DNA of 64,000 nucleotides from Paenibacillus sp. FJAT-29882 (GCF_001510645.1 NZ_LMVB01000001.1:389377-453376), one strand, 5' to 3'; shown: positions 25,365-35,328, counted from the first letter of the stretch. Made by a program: numbers and translations. Notes: a model not told the origin generated them from the letters alone.

Positions 25365-25715
25365 AAAATCACTCCTTATTATTTTTCATTGGCACTAAAA
25401 CAAATGAAAACAACCGATAAGATGGACAACATTCCAGCTGCCACTATGTACTTGCTTTACCCATCCTGAAACTCCCCTAAAACATTGCGCAAAATTTCAA
25501 GCTGTCATTTGCCTTTATTCTACCTCTTTATTGGAAGAAATTCTAGAAAAAAACCATGGAATTTACAAAATATTTACTTTTCACCGTTAATTTATGCGTG
25601 TATTCTCATTTTATTCATTTTCAATCGACTTATGGGAAAAAATTCTGATTGGTTTTATGTAAAGTGTTAGGTATAATTCCAATGTATTCATTAATAGTTA
25701 ACAGGAGGAAAAGGG
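25365..25715. other. Intergenic region without a supported gene
   Basis: AT-rich. A 61-codon plus-strand frame at 25485 has no ribosome binding site and is not counted. The promoter for the protease gene probably lies here, but no pair of boxes stands out. Confidence 0.5.
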
Positions 25716-27008
25716 TTGCTAGAAGAAAAATTTAGAAATGATCTTGTTTATCGAAAAGAGAACGTGTACTTTATTTTCACAATGATTTTTAGTATTATGA
25801 TGTATATTTATTTAGCCTTTAGCATTATTGGAATTGTGATTATTGGAATGCTCATTTTATTGTCATTATTTGTCCATGGTTTATCGATGGCGCATATTCG
25901 CCGTAATGGCGTTCGAATCAGTGAAAGACAGTTTTCAGGAGTTTATGAAAAGGCAGAGTTACTTGCAAAAGAGATGGATATGAAGGTTCCCAATATGTAT
26001 GTGTTGGAGTCTTCTGGGATGTTGAATGCGTTCGCCACTCGTTTTTTCGGAAAAAATATGGTTGTCATTTATTCGGAATTATTTGACTTATCAGAAGAGG
26101 GGAAGGAAGATGAGCTGATGTTCGTACTTGCTCATGAATTCGCCCATATTAAACGAAGACATGTGTTGGTACATATGCTTGTGCTTCCTGCAATGTTTAT
26201 GCCATTACTTGGTGAGGCGTATATGCGCGCTTGTGAATATACATGTGACCGCTATGCGCACTTTTATGTGAAAAATACGGAAGCATCGAAACAGGCTCTT
26301 ACTATGCTTGCGATAGGAAAGAAACTTGCTCCGAAAGTGAATCAGGATGCATTTGTGAACCAAATTCGCGAAGAGTCGGGATTTTTTGCTTGGTTAAGCG
26401 AAAAGCTCTCCACACATCCCCACCTTCCAAAGCGTTTAAATGCTTTGGATAATTGGTCATTTCCGGAAGAAAAAGAATTAATTAAAGAGAAAAAAGCAAC
26501 GGTCATATTAGGGATTAGCCTCAGTATCCTGCTATTTGCGGCTCTGTCTATTGCAGCAGGTGTAAGTATTGCCAAAGCGGTATCGACTCTAGCCACTAGT
26601 GATTTCGCTGCTATGTTCTCAGATGACTATGAAATGGAAGAAGGCTATACACCGCTTATGATTGCAGCCTCCGAAAATGACACGGAGACCATGCTTTCGC
26701 TCCTTTCCGATGGTGCCGATATTAATGAAACCGACGATTACGGCCAAAGTGCACTTCATCAAGCAGTGTCCTATGAAAATTACGAAATAGCTAAATTACT
26801 GCTAGAAAAAGGCGCAACCGTTGATTTAGTAGATTCGTATGACACAACCCCACTGAATCTTGCTGCTTATATGGAAAATGTTAAACTGGTTACCTTATTT
26901 CTTGAATATGGTGCAGATCCAACTAAAAAAGATTTGGATGGTCTATCGGCGATCGATTACGCGAAGGATTTGAATAACAAAGAATTGATCGAACTATTTA
27001 ACCAATAA
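25716..27008 (+). CDS. M48 family zinc metalloprotease with C-terminal ankyrin repeats
   Basis: 430 residues from TTG 25716 behind ACAGGAGGAAAAGGG. A paired N-terminal membrane segment (about 18-55) is followed by an M48 peptidase domain. HEFAH at residues 140-144 supplies two zinc histidines, and the third ligand is probably the glutamate in ACEYTCDRYA (174). A second hydrophobic segment spans about 263-290. The C-terminal 110 residues form three ankyrin repeats (GYTPLMIAASENDTETMLSL; GQSALHQAVSYENYEIAKLL; TPLNLAAYMENVKLVTLFLE). M48 enzymes such as HtpX degrade damaged membrane proteins; the ankyrin part probably recruits a partner. This fusion is unusual. The neighbours are unrelated. Confidence 0.85.
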   Translation: MLEEKFRNDLVYRKENVYFIFTMIFSIMMYIYLAFSIIGIVIIGMLILLSLFVHGLSMAHIRRNGVRISERQFSGVYEKAELLAKEMDMKVPNMYVLESSGMLNAFATRFFGKNMVVIYSELFDLSEEGKEDELMFVLAHEFAHIKRRHVLVHMLVLPAMFMPLLGEAYMRACEYTCDRYAHFYVKNTEASKQALTMLAIGKKLAPKVNQDAFVNQIREESGFFAWLSEKLSTHPHLPKRLNALDNWSFPEEKELIKEKKATVILGISLSILLFAALSIAAGVSIAKAVSTLATSDFAAMFSDDYEMEEGYTPLMIAASENDTETMLSLLSDGADINETDDYGQSALHQAVSYENYEIAKLLLEKGATVDLVDSYDTTPLNLAAYMENVKLVTLFLEYGADPTKKDLDGLSAIDYAKDLNNKELIELFNQ

Positions 27009-27012
27009 ATTG

Positions 27013-27053
27013 AAAAGACTTTTTTCCTAAATTGGAGAGAAGTCTTTTTTTCT
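27013..27053 (+). terminator. Terminator of the M48-ankyrin gene
   Basis: AAAAGACTT with AAGTCTTTT arms and a run of seven T beginning about five bases after the stop. Confidence 0.7.
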
Positions 27054-27199
27054 GAAAAAGTCTTGCGAATATAAAAAATACGTACTAATTTGTTATTGAA
27101 ATTAAATCGTAATAATTATGAATCATAATGTATATGGAATATAACGGAGGTGAAAATCAAGAGCTGAGTTACCGTTGTTTTTGCATGTAATTTTCAACC

Positions 27200-27270
27200 A
27201 GCGCGAAAAGTGCTTAATGTGGCGCGTAAATCTCAAATCCGGCGCGCAATCTTGAGTCCAGCTCGAAATG
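27200..27270. repeat. Four imperfect repeats of GGCGCGTAAA type at 20-21 bp spacing
   Basis: AGCGCGAAAA (27200), GGCGCGTAAA (27221), GGCGCGCAAT (27241) and AGCTCGAAAT (27260), with spacers like TCTCAAATCC. It lies in the 590-bp gene-free stretch 27009-27647, otherwise AT-rich and without features I can support. Confidence 0.65.
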
Positions 27271-27647
27271 CTCTCTTTACATGTCCCTTGATTTTGCTCT
27301 GACTTTGTATTTTTCAGTCGTAATCACAGGTAATAGTCTGGAGACTTCCAAAAAAGAGGAGAATCGATCGTTCATTATATATAGAATCTAAAACTAAGAC
27401 AGACTTGTTCAATAAGTGGCAAGTCTATTTTATAAATACCTATTTCAAAAAATATTAAGTTATCATCTTTTCATGAATCTATAACATTGCAAATTCCACT
27501 GTAATTCATCCTAATGGTTTTAAGGTGGGATTTTACGTTGGTTTTTAAAGATATTTATCTTTTCCCTTTCATTCTTAGCTGAAATTATCTAAAATAGGGA
27601 TGATCAAAAAAAGAAAATGTAGACGTTTTCAAAAAAAGGGGCCTGTG

Positions 27648-28598
27648 ATGATTACAACCATGAATAGTTATTCGCCTTATATGACATTTACCAAAGAGGA
27701 ATGGGCAAAATTACGTTTTAACACACCGATGACATTGACAGAAAATGAGTTAGAAGAATTACAAGGAATCAATGAGAATATATCAATGGATGAAGTTACA
27801 AATATTTACGTTCCGTTGGCTAGGCTTATTAATTTATATGCGACGGCTTCTCAACAACTTCATTCTGTCACTGATACTTTTTTTGGGAAAAGCACCCGTA
27901 AAATACCTTATATTATAGGGATTGCGGGTAGTGTCGCGGTTGGGAAAAGTACAACCTCGAGAATAATTAAGGCTTTGCTCTCGAAATGGAATAATCACCC
28001 AAAAGTTGAAATTGTAACAACAGATGGCTTCCTTTTTCCGAACTCTGTATTGGAGCAAAAAGGGTTAATGCAAAGAAAGGGATTTCCAGAAAGCTATGAT
28101 ATTCGCGAACTCATAAAATTTCTGGCACAATTAAAATCAGGCACTCCAACCATTTCATCCCCCGTTTATTCACATTTGTATTATGATGTCTTGCCAGGGG
28201 AAAATGAGATCATCGATCAGCCAGATATCGTGATTGTAGAAGGAATAAATGTGTTGCAAACACCTATACTTCAGGATCAGTCATTACCAAGTGTATTTGT
28301 CTCAGACTTCTTTGATTTATCTATTTATGTGGATGCAGTAGAGAGTGATTTGAAGGAATGGTATATAGACAGGTTCATGAAACTAAAGGAAACAGCTTTT
28401 CACAATCCGAAGTCTTACTTCCATCGTTATGCGTCTCTTTCCGATGGTGAAGCTTGCGTTGTTGCTGCGGATATTTGGAATCGAATTAATAAAGTCAATT
28501 TGCTTCATAATATTGAGCCGACAAAGACACGAGCTGATTTAATTTTAACAAAGGCTGCCACTCATGATATTCATTCCATTAAGTTGAGGAAGATTTAA
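27648..28598 (+). CDS. coaA: Type I pantothenate kinase
   Basis: 316 residues from ATG 27648; an upstream in-frame ATG at 27600 lacks a ribosome binding site. The P-loop is GSVAVGKST, followed by [20 protein letters not shown] and [11 protein letters not shown], all diagnostic of CoaA. It phosphorylates pantothenate in the first step of coenzyme A synthesis and is normally feedback-inhibited by CoA. The histidine and the aromatic residues that contact CoA in the E. coli enzyme lie in comparable regions. It stands alone, followed closely by an Rrf2 regulator. Confidence 0.93.
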   Translation: MITTMNSYSPYMTFTKEEWAKLRFNTPMTLTENELEELQGINENISMDEVTNIYVPLARLINLYATASQQLHSVTDTFFGKSTRKIPYIIGIAGSVAVGKSTTSRIIKALLSKWNNHPKVEIVTTDGFLFPNSVLEQKGLMQRKGFPESYDIRELIKFLAQLKSGTPTISSPVYSHLYYDVLPGENEIIDQPDIVIVEGINVLQTPILQDQSLPSVFVSDFFDLSIYVDAVESDLKEWYIDRFMKLKETAFHNPKSYFHRYASLSDGEACVVAADIWNRINKVNLLHNIEPTKTRADLILTKAATHDIHSIKLRKI

Positions 28599-28636
28599 GC
28601 TGACTTTTTATAACAGAGAAGAAAGGAAACGCATAG

Positions 28637-29092
28637 ATGACTGATAACAAATTAAGTCAAATTGGACCGCCGCGTTTTGCGATCGCCGTTCATGCTCTCA
28701 TCTGGCTTGCCAAAAGTAGTAAATTGCAAACGAGCTCAATACTTGCTGAGCAGGTGAATTCTCATGCTACCTTCTTACGCAGAGTGCTTGCCCAGCTTGC
28801 AGATTCAGGGATTGTGGAAACAAAGGAAGGGCGTGATGGCGGGTACAGCTTGAAAATTCCGGCACAGAAATTGACGCTTGCTGATATATACATCACTGTT
28901 AAACCTGAATGCATACGTTATGGGGAAGAAGAAGTAGAGTGTGGTAAAGCGGGGAAACAATTGGACCAGTTGCTTGAAGAAATTCTAAACAAAGCCGAAC
29001 ACGAGACTATAAAATATTTAAAGGCAATTACTTTGGAACAAGTTATGGATACCATTGATTTTACCGATTTCGAAAAAAGCTGTACAGGCTGA
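28637..29092 (+). CDS. Rrf2-family transcriptional regulator
   Basis: 151 residues. The N-terminal winged helix carries FAIAVHALIWLAKS and the recognition region SHATFLRRVLAQLADSGIVETKEGRDGGYSL. Only two widely spaced cysteines (CIRYGEEEVEC) plus a terminal one (SCTG) are present. It therefore lacks the CX5CX7C iron-sulfur arrangement of IscR/NsrR and resembles the YwnA/thiol-sensing branch. It is followed by a DsbA-family protein gene that it may control through disulfide stress; this is inference. GAAAGGAAACG precedes the ATG. Confidence 0.85.
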   Translation: MTDNKLSQIGPPRFAIAVHALIWLAKSSKLQTSSILAEQVNSHATFLRRVLAQLADSGIVETKEGRDGGYSLKIPAQKLTLADIYITVKPECIRYGEEEVECGKAGKQLDQLLEEILNKAEHETIKYLKAITLEQVMDTIDFTDFEKSCTG

Positions 29093-29182
29093 TTATTTGC
29101 TGAATCATCTTGTGCAATTTATAATGTGCTTACTTAAGTTGCAATTAATCGTTTTGAAAAATAACATACAGGAGGTACAGCC

Positions 29183-29893
29183 ATGAGAGTTGAAGTATGG
29201 TCTGATTATCAATGTCCGTTTTGCTATATTGGCAAACGCCGTTTTGAAAAAGCATTGTCTCAATTCGCTCATCAATCAGAAGTTGAGGTTGAATTCAAAA
29301 GCTTTGAATTAGATCCAGATGCAAAAAGAGATATGGGGATGAATATTCACGAAATGCTGGCAAAAAAATATGGCACATCAGTTGAACAAGCGAAAGAAAT
29401 GAGTGCCAATGTAATAAGCCAAGCAAAAGGAGAAGGATTAGACTATCACTTTGATACGATGATTCCTACCAATACATTTGATGCACATCGATTGATGCAA
29501 TTCGCTGCTGCAAAGGGAAAAGAAAATGAAATGAACGAGACGTTATTTCATGCGTACTTTACAGAATCCCAGCATATCGGCGATCAAGAAACACTTGCTT
29601 CACTTGCTGAACAAGTCGGACTGGATAAAACAGAAGTAACTGGCATGCTTGCTAGTGATCAATTCACTGAAGAAGTAAGGGCAGATGAAAGTGAAGGAAG
29701 TCAGTTAGGAATTACCGGAGTACCATTTTTCGTTATTAATCGAAAATACGGCGTTTCCGGTGCCCAGCCGACGGAACTGTTTTTAGAAACATTGAATAAG
29801 GTTTGGACTGAAGAAAATCCACTGCAAATCTTAAATGAAGCCTCAACAGATAATAGTTGTACAGATGGATCTTGTGCTGTTCCTGAAAAGTGA
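29183..29893 (+). CDS. DsbA/FrnE-family oxidoreductase
   Basis: 236 residues with a thioredoxin fold and the active site CPFC at residues 11-14 (WSDYQCPFCYIGKRRF). An inserted helical domain and the cis-proline loop GITGVPFFVINRKYGVSGAQ follow. No signal peptide is present, so it is cytoplasmic, as for FrnE and B. subtilis YwbO. The C-terminus carries an extra cysteine pair (CTDGSC), seen in some FrnE proteins as a second redox site. A strong AGGAGG site precedes the ATG. Confidence 0.88.
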   Translation: MRVEVWSDYQCPFCYIGKRRFEKALSQFAHQSEVEVEFKSFELDPDAKRDMGMNIHEMLAKKYGTSVEQAKEMSANVISQAKGEGLDYHFDTMIPTNTFDAHRLMQFAAAKGKENEMNETLFHAYFTESQHIGDQETLASLAEQVGLDKTEVTGMLASDQFTEEVRADESEGSQLGITGVPFFVINRKYGVSGAQPTELFLETLNKVWTEENPLQILNEASTDNSCTDGSCAVPEK

Positions 29894-29921
29894 TAGCATT
29901 TAAATAGAAATGAATAGATAT

Positions 29922-29981
29922 CATAAAGGTCTGAACTCACACACTATCCATTGTTTATAGCTTGTGAGAACAGACCTTTTT
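29922..29981. repeat. Short family A element acting as a convergent terminator (copy 5)
   Basis: AAAGGTCTGAACTCACA and TGTGAGAACAGACCTTTTT form a stem with an AT-rich loop. It lies between the DsbA gene and the convergent VOC gene. Confidence 0.7.
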
Positions 29982-30012
29982 GTATGTTTGTTTTATAATA
30001 AAAAAAGTATAA

Positions 30013-30435
30013 TTAATCCGTTTGATTCGGATAATCACAATATTCAATAATGGTTCCTTCAGTATCGGCAGGATTTAAATAGATAAGTCTTCTGCCATGT
30101 TTGTTGATACGTAAGGAATTTTCCAAAATCCGAATGCCCTGTTGCTTCAGTTCGAGTAAAGCTTCATCCAAATCTTCAACTCGATAGGCAATATGATGAA
30201 CACCTTTGCCTTTCTGCTTAATGAATCGAGCAATCGGTGAAGTCGTGTTGTTTGTTGGTGCAAGCAGTTCGATTCTTTCCCCGTTTATTTCGATTATGGC
30301 AATTTCACTTTCTACCCCTATTGCTTCACTACTGTAACGATCTATTAATTGCCCGCCTAATATCTTCTGATAAAAATTAATACTACTTTCTAAATCACGT
30401 ACAGCTATGCCTATGTGATCAATTATTTTATCCAT
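30013..30435 (-). CDS. VOC-family protein, methylmalonyl-CoA epimerase type
   Basis: 140 residues from ATG 30435 behind GGAGGATTAT. Two beta-alpha-beta-beta-beta modules make a VOC fold. Metal-binding residues are in DHIGIAVRDLESS (His), GVHHIAYRVEDLDEA (His) and GTIIEYCDY (Glu). The sequence resembles methylmalonyl-CoA epimerase, but no mutase or propionate genes adjoin it. The true substrate could also be a glyoxalase-like compound. Confidence 0.8.
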   Translation of the reverse strand: MDKIIDHIGIAVRDLESSINFYQKILGGQLIDRYSSEAIGVESEIAIIEINGERIELLAPTNNTTSPIARFIKQKGKGVHHIAYRVEDLDEALLELKQQGIRILENSLRINKHGRRLIYLNPADTEGTIIEYCDYPNQTD

Positions 30436-30697
30436 ATAATCCTCCAAGTTTACATCTATTCCTATAGTATAGTAGCACATGCCATCAATAAACGATGAAT
30501 CATGACGTTTCCTGTTTTAAAATGATTAATGAGTAGTCTATTAACATTTGTAAAAATTTTGCTTGCGTGAATCACACTACATTTAGTACGATAAAGGGAG
30601 AAAAGAGTCCATTCATTTGGGGTGAATTCTATCATAGCTTGCGTGAAACGGTGGAAATTCATGTTAAATGAAATGTATGATGCAATTTTTTAGATAA

Positions 30698-30745
30698 AGT
30701 GAAACTTCAATCAGTGGGGGCTTCTGCTCGTTAATGCGGGATAAA
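30698..30745 (+). repeat. Minimal family B element (48 bp)
   Basis: It starts AGTGAAACTTCAATCAGTGGGGG and jumps directly to GCTCGTTAATGCGGGATAAA, keeping both ends with the middle deleted. The rest of 30436-30820 shows no supported gene. Confidence 0.65.
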
Positions 30746-30820
30746 TATCGTATTTATATAAGCCTTTTTTCAATACTGGCATTTAAGAATGAGCTGAATA
30801 ATTATTTAGGGGGTATGGTG

Positions 30821-31255
30821 TTGAAACGTACAGGTGAGTATATTCTGGCAATTATTGGGATGTTATTATCGGTGTTATTGACTCTTATTGGGATCTTTTT
30901 TATGGCCATGAAGCAAAATGATGGAATCAGACAAGCAATAGAAGGGGAAATATCAAATGATCCAACGATAACGATGGAAGAATTTTCTCTAATACTGGAC
31001 GCTGTTGGAGGATTTGGCTTGATGATTGTAGTTGCATCGGCAATTGGTATTATACTTGGTCTTGTTTCCATCTTCATTTTAAAAAGCAAACGCCAGAAGA
31101 TGGCAGGAGTTTTCTTTATCATAACGGCTGTTCTTGTTGGCTTGCTATCGGTCGGCTTAGGATTGCTTCAGGCAGTTTTATTCCTGATTGCTGGAATCAT
31201 GTGTCTTGTTCGTAAGCCGAAGAATATAGAAAAAGATCCATATGTAACGGTGTGA
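30821..31255 (+). CDS. DUF4064-like membrane protein
   Basis: 144 residues from TTG 30821, seven bases after AGGGGG; ATG 30815 would sit too close to that site. The opening MKRTGEYILAIIGMLLSVLL is the usual DUF4064 start. Three further hydrophobic segments follow, and the tail is basic (LVRKPKNIEKD). The function is unknown. A short family A repeat lies directly downstream. Confidence 0.72.
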   Translation: MKRTGEYILAIIGMLLSVLLTLIGIFFMAMKQNDGIRQAIEGEISNDPTITMEEFSLILDAVGGFGLMIVVASAIGIILGLVSIFILKSKRQKMAGVFFIITAVLVGLLSVGLGLLQAVLFLIAGIMCLVRKPKNIEKDPYVTV

Positions 31256-31266
31256 AAGAATTCATA

Positions 31267-31313
31267 GGAGGATGTCTCATAAGGGTCTGACCCTTGCTTT
31301 TGAGACATCCCCT
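31267..31313. repeat. Solo family A element with perfect outer arms (copy 6)
   Basis: GGATGTCTCA (31270-31279) and TGAGACATCC (31301-31310) flank a single AAGGGTCTGACCCTT palindrome. It looks like a collapsed copy and shows the outer arms of the family clearly. CCTTTTT after it suits a terminator. Confidence 0.78.
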
Positions 31314-31484
31314 TTTTATTTGATTCTGACATTCAATTTAGTTCAAGCAATACGTTCACTTTCAAACATGAGCGTGAAAACAATTATTTATCCCAAACAC
31401 CCATTAATATCGAAGTTTCGCGTATAATGAAACCTTGTACAAATGGGAAAGATAATAAAAATTCATAATAAAAGAGGCAAAATG

Positions 31485-32927
31485 ATGAAAAGTTTTAAAG
31501 AATATAGATTAAGTGATGAAATTGTAAAAGCGTTAACGAGTATGAATTTCACGACTCCCACAGAAGTTCAAAGCAAGGTGATTCCGCTAGTGCTTGAAAA
31601 TCGGGACCTTGTTGTGAAATCACAGACAGGGAGTGGGAAGACGGCTTCATACGGAATTCCGATTTGTGAGAAAGTGGATTGGAATGAAAACAAGCCACAA
31701 GCACTTGTCTTGACTCCGACGAGAGAGTTAGCGGTTCAAGTGAAAGAAGATATTATAAACATTGGCCGCTTCAAACGAATTAAAGCGACCGCAGTTTATG
31801 GCAAGCAACCATTTGCAAAGCAACAAGCAGAATTAAAGCAAAAGAGTCATATTGTTGTAGGTACACCAGGTAGGGTGCTTGATCATATTGAGCGTGGGAC
31901 CATTGCTTTAGATAAACTAACTTACCTTGTGATTGATGAAGCAGATGAGATGTTGAATATGGGCTTCATTGACCAAGTAGAGGCGATTATCCAGACGCTG
32001 CCAAGAAATCGCGTAACCCTTCTTTTCTCAGCAACACTGCCGGAAAGTATTAAGAATATGACGCATAAATATATGAATAAACCAGGTGATGTTGAAATTA
32101 AGGCATCAGGCCTCACGACGAATACAATCCATCATACTGTGATCGAAGTCGAAGAACAGGAGAAATTTAGGCTTCTTCAAGATATGACGGTTGTAGAAAA
32201 CCCAGATAGCTGTATTATTTTCTGCCGAACAAAAGACCGCGTCGATCAGTTAGTTGATGAGTTAACGGATTTGGATTACGACTGTGATAAAATTCATGGA
32301 GGGATGGTGCAGGAAGATCGTTTGGCTGTCATGAATGATTATCGAAGAGGAGAATTCCGTTATTTAATTGCAACAGATGTGGCAGCAAGAGGAATTGATA
32401 TTGATAGCATTACACATGTAATCAACTATGATCTACCATTGGAAAAAGAAGGATATGTCCACCGTACTGGTAGAACAGGGCGTGCTGGGAAAACAGGACA
32501 TGCGATTACATTTGTCACCCCTTTTGAAGATCGATTTTTAGCAGATATTGAGGCATATATCGGCTTTGAAATTGAAAAAAGAAGTGCTCCAACCGAAGAA
32601 GAAGTAACAAGTAAGCAGGCGGCATTCGAAACGAAAATGAATGCCCAACCAGTGTTGAAAAAAGATAAAGCAGACGCATTAAATAAAGGAATTATGAAAC
32701 TCTATTTTAATGGCGGCAAGAAAAAGAAATTACGGGCAGTCGACTTCGTTGGAACCATTGCCAAAATTAGCGGCGTATCTGCTGATGATATTGGGATTAT
32801 CACCATTGAGGACCATGTATCTTATGTTGAAATATTAAATGGCAAAGGTCCACAAGTATTGCGGGTGATGAAGGATACGACAATTAAAGGAAAACTACTA
32901 AAGGTAAATGAAGCAAAGAAGAAATAA
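31485..32927 (+). CDS. dbpA: DEAD-box RNA helicase DbpA (YxiN type)
   Basis: 480 residues from ATG 31485 (tandem ATG at 31482) behind AAGAGGCAAA. Helicase motifs in order: Q motif [10 protein letters not shown], motif I SQTGSGKT, Ia [15 protein letters not shown] (VIDEADEML), III SAT, and [12 protein letters not shown]. The C-terminal 75 residues are the DbpA RNA-recognition domain ([19 protein letters not shown]), which in E. coli DbpA and B. subtilis YxiN targets hairpin 92 of 23S rRNA. It therefore probably acts in large-subunit ribosome assembly. Confidence 0.92.
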   Translation: MKSFKEYRLSDEIVKALTSMNFTTPTEVQSKVIPLVLENRDLVVKSQTGSGKTASYGIPICEKVDWNENKPQALVLTPTRELAVQVKEDIINIGRFKRIKATAVYGKQPFAKQQAELKQKSHIVVGTPGRVLDHIERGTIALDKLTYLVIDEADEMLNMGFIDQVEAIIQTLPRNRVTLLFSATLPESIKNMTHKYMNKPGDVEIKASGLTTNTIHHTVIEVEEQEKFRLLQDMTVVENPDSCIIFCRTKDRVDQLVDELTDLDYDCDKIHGGMVQEDRLAVMNDYRRGEFRYLIATDVAARGIDIDSITHVINYDLPLEKEGYVHRTGRTGRAGKTGHAITFVTPFEDRFLADIEAYIGFEIEKRSAPTEEEVTSKQAAFETKMNAQPVLKKDKADALNKGIMKLYFNGGKKKKLRAVDFVGTIAKISGVSADDIGIITIEDHVSYVEILNGKGPQVLRVMKDTTIKGKLLKVNEAKKK

Positions 32928-32988
32928 TAAAGCCGATGCAACCAGGTCTTATCAAATATAGACTCTAGTAGTGTTATAATTCTTCAAG

Positions 32989-33134
32989 TGCGTGTTCAAA
33001 AAGGAGGATAAAAAGCGCCGAGAAGTTCGAGGAGCGCATCTCGAGAGGACCGGAACGTATGCAGTAATACGTGAGGACCGGAGAGACAGAGCTTTGAAGC
33101 AATGCGACAGCTATTTTTACCGGAATTTTTGAAC
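32989..33134. repeat. Approximately 146-bp dispersed repeat, bcr1-like (copy 2)
   Basis: Inverted ends TGTTCAAAAA and TTTTTGAACA. Inside are GCGCCGAGAAGTTCGAGGAG, GAACGTATGCAGTAATACG and GGCCGG-type GAGGACCGG motifs occurring twice. It is better preserved than the copy at 8689. It occupies most of the gap between dbpA and the signal peptidase gene. Confidence 0.65.
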
Positions 33135-33306
33135 ATCTTCTTCAAGGTAACAAACAAAACAAATGGCCAGTCAAGTAAAGTAGAGCAACCAGGAAATTGA
33201 AAACATAAACGTGCAATATGTGTATTAGGAATAATAAATATTGGATTTCAGTAGATGTTTTGGGGTATAAATAAGGCAGGGTTTTTAAGAAAGAGGGGAA
33301 AAGAGT

Positions 33307-33837
33307 TTGGAAGAGCGCAAAGAGATATTTTCATGGGTAAAGGCCATATTAGTCGCCGTTTTACTTGCTTTTGCTATTCGTACCTTTATATTTGCTCCAA
33401 TTATCGTAGACGGTGAGTCAATGATGCCCACCTTGCACAATCATGAGCGTGTTGTACTGAATAAAATGGGTACCGATATTGAAGACATAAACCGATTTGA
33501 TGTTGTTGTTTTTCATGCGACAGAAAAAAAAGATTATATTAAACGTGTTATTGGGCTTCCTGGTGATCGAATTAAATATGAAGATGATGTTCTGTATGTG
33601 AATGACAAACCAGTAGATGAACCCTATTTAGCTGAATATAAAAAAATGACGGACGGTTTGTTAACATGGGATTTCACTCTGGACGAAACGGTTCCTGAAG
33701 GTCAATTATTCGTCATGGGGGATAACCGTCAAAATAGCCTCGATAGCAGAGAAATTGGAACTATTTCCATTGATCAAGTCGTTGGTAAAGCAAGCTTCGT
33801 CTATTGGCCGGTAAAAGAAATTAAATTAATCAAGTGA
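33307..33837 (+). CDS. lepB: Type I signal peptidase
   Basis: 176 residues. An N-terminal membrane anchor (VKAILVAVLLAFAIRTFIFAP) precedes the catalytic domain. Serine 38 lies in GESMMPT, lysine 79 in YIKRVIGLPGD, and the box E motif is GDNRQNSLDSREIG. It removes signal peptides from secreted preproteins on the outer face of the membrane. TTG 33307 lies behind AAAGAGGGGAAAAG. Length and single anchor match Gram-positive SipS/SipT enzymes. Several paralogs are usual in Bacillales, so the exact one is not assigned. Confidence 0.93.
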   Translation: MEERKEIFSWVKAILVAVLLAFAIRTFIFAPIIVDGESMMPTLHNHERVVLNKMGTDIEDINRFDVVVFHATEKKDYIKRVIGLPGDRIKYEDDVLYVNDKPVDEPYLAEYKKMTDGLLTWDFTLDETVPEGQLFVMGDNRQNSLDSREIGTISIDQVVGKASFVYWPVKEIKLIK

Positions 33838-33845
33838 GACGAATA

Positions 33846-33942
33846 AGGATGACTGAAAAGGGTCTGACCTCATACTCTATACATAGTTTATAGTGTTACA
33901 CACTTAAATTTAAACTATAGGTAGTGGGGGTCTGACCCTTCT
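33846..33942. repeat. Family A REP/MITE-like element (copy 7)
   Basis: Cores AAGGGTCTGACC (33858) and GGGGTCTGACCCTT (33928), inner inverted pair ATAGTTTATAGTGT and TTTAAACTATAG. The following 33943-34267 shows no gene. Confidence 0.8.
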
Positions 33943-34267
33943 TTATTTTGTTGAATGTTCTTAAGTCAGTCTCTAAAAGATGTGGTGCTATAGTGTTAGT
34001 CAAATCTATATACGAGGTTTTCACATAATCAGAATATATCGATCATATCCTGCTCCGATAGGGAATATACTCTATGGTTGTGTTTGCTAGTGGGATAGAA
34101 AAGTCCTGAAAATTTACTTGGTGAAAGCGGATAACATTTCATTGTCGAACAGGAAAGGACAGGTTATAATTGGAAATAAACCAAGCGTTTTTTAATAAAG
34201 ATGTTAGAAAAGTAATAGTCTAGTAATAAATAGAAGAGAAAATTTGGGGAAATAGGTGGGAGGCAAT

Positions 34268-35215
34268 TTGAAAAAATATCTTGTGTTGGTTGCGGCAATT
34301 ACGATGGTCGGGGGATTGGTTCTGTACGGAAAACACGGAGAAGCAGCTACTCATGTAAAGTCTAATGAAGTCCAAGGCATCGGTCAGCATACGAAGCATG
34401 AGCTTCTGCTTTCTAAGAAAGAATGGGTCGAACAGGAAATAACATTGCTTGATCCAAGAAATGGAAGCGAAATACAAAAACTTAAACCTTCTTCATTTAG
34501 TAATGAAGAAAACGCAGCGCTGATTGCAAGCGAACTAGAGAAAAAATATGATCAGCCTATGGTCCCAGCCCAACTAAATAGTGATGGGACATTGAAAGCC
34601 GGCAGTAACAGAGTCGTGTTTGATAAAGCAGCCTTTGTTACGGCATTACAGAATATAACGTTTTTTCAAAGAGAAATTGAAGTACCGATCACGGAAAGTG
34701 CACCTAATATAACGGCTGAAGCGGCTGCAAATGTGGATCAAGATGTGCTAGCCTCTTACAAAACCCACTTCAATGCTTCAGTTAAAGGAAGAACGACTAA
34801 TATTGTTCTTTCCGCTAAGGAGATTGACGGGGTCGTATTAGGTCCTGGAGATAGGTTTTATTATAATTTAATTGCGGGTGAAGCTAATGCTGAAAGAGGC
34901 TATCAAAAGGCCATGGAAATTGTGAACAAGGAAATGGTAGAAGGAATTGGCGGTGGAATTTGCCAGACATCTAGTACACTCTATAATGCTATAGACAAGG
35001 TAGGCCTAGAAATTTTAGAACTGCACCACCATTCGTTGGGGGTTTCCTATGTTCCGAAAGATCGTGATGCTACTGTAGCGTATGGAGTAAAGGACTTTAA
35101 GTTTCAAAACAATAAAGATTTTCCTATTATGATTAAGACTATAGTGGATACAAAAAATGGAACGCTTGAAGTCCAAGTACGAGCAGCCGATCAATCTGTT
35201 GCAAAAAAAGGCTAA
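34268..35215 (+). CDS. VanW-family secreted protein
   Basis: 315 residues from TTG 34268 behind GGTGGGAGGCAAT. A signal peptide (KKYLVLVAAITMVGGLVLYG) is followed by a variable N-terminal region. The VanW domain occupies about residues 165-300, with NIVLSAKEIDGVVLGPGDRF, EGIGGGICQTSSTLYNA and LEILELHHHS. VanW proteins occur near vancomycin-resistance and cell-wall genes; a biochemical role is not established. It stands alone, with an intrinsic terminator after it. Confidence 0.85.
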   Translation: MKKYLVLVAAITMVGGLVLYGKHGEAATHVKSNEVQGIGQHTKHELLLSKKEWVEQEITLLDPRNGSEIQKLKPSSFSNEENAALIASELEKKYDQPMVPAQLNSDGTLKAGSNRVVFDKAAFVTALQNITFFQREIEVPITESAPNITAEAAANVDQDVLASYKTHFNASVKGRTTNIVLSAKEIDGVVLGPGDRFYYNLIAGEANAERGYQKAMEIVNKEMVEGIGGGICQTSSTLYNAIDKVGLEILELHHHSLGVSYVPKDRDATVAYGVKDFKFQNNKDFPIMIKTIVDTKNGTLEVQVRAADQSVAKKG

Positions 35216-35328
35216 GAACTTTGTGAGAGTGTCTTTTTTAAACATCCTCCAATATGTAAATTGTAGGGATGAAATCGGGTAACATCAAAATTTAAAATCA
35301 ATGATATACTATAGGTAGAGCCTGGCCT

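Noticed and set aside
25485..25670. 61-codon ORF upstream of the M48 gene
   Set aside because: No ribosome binding site and AT-driven composition.
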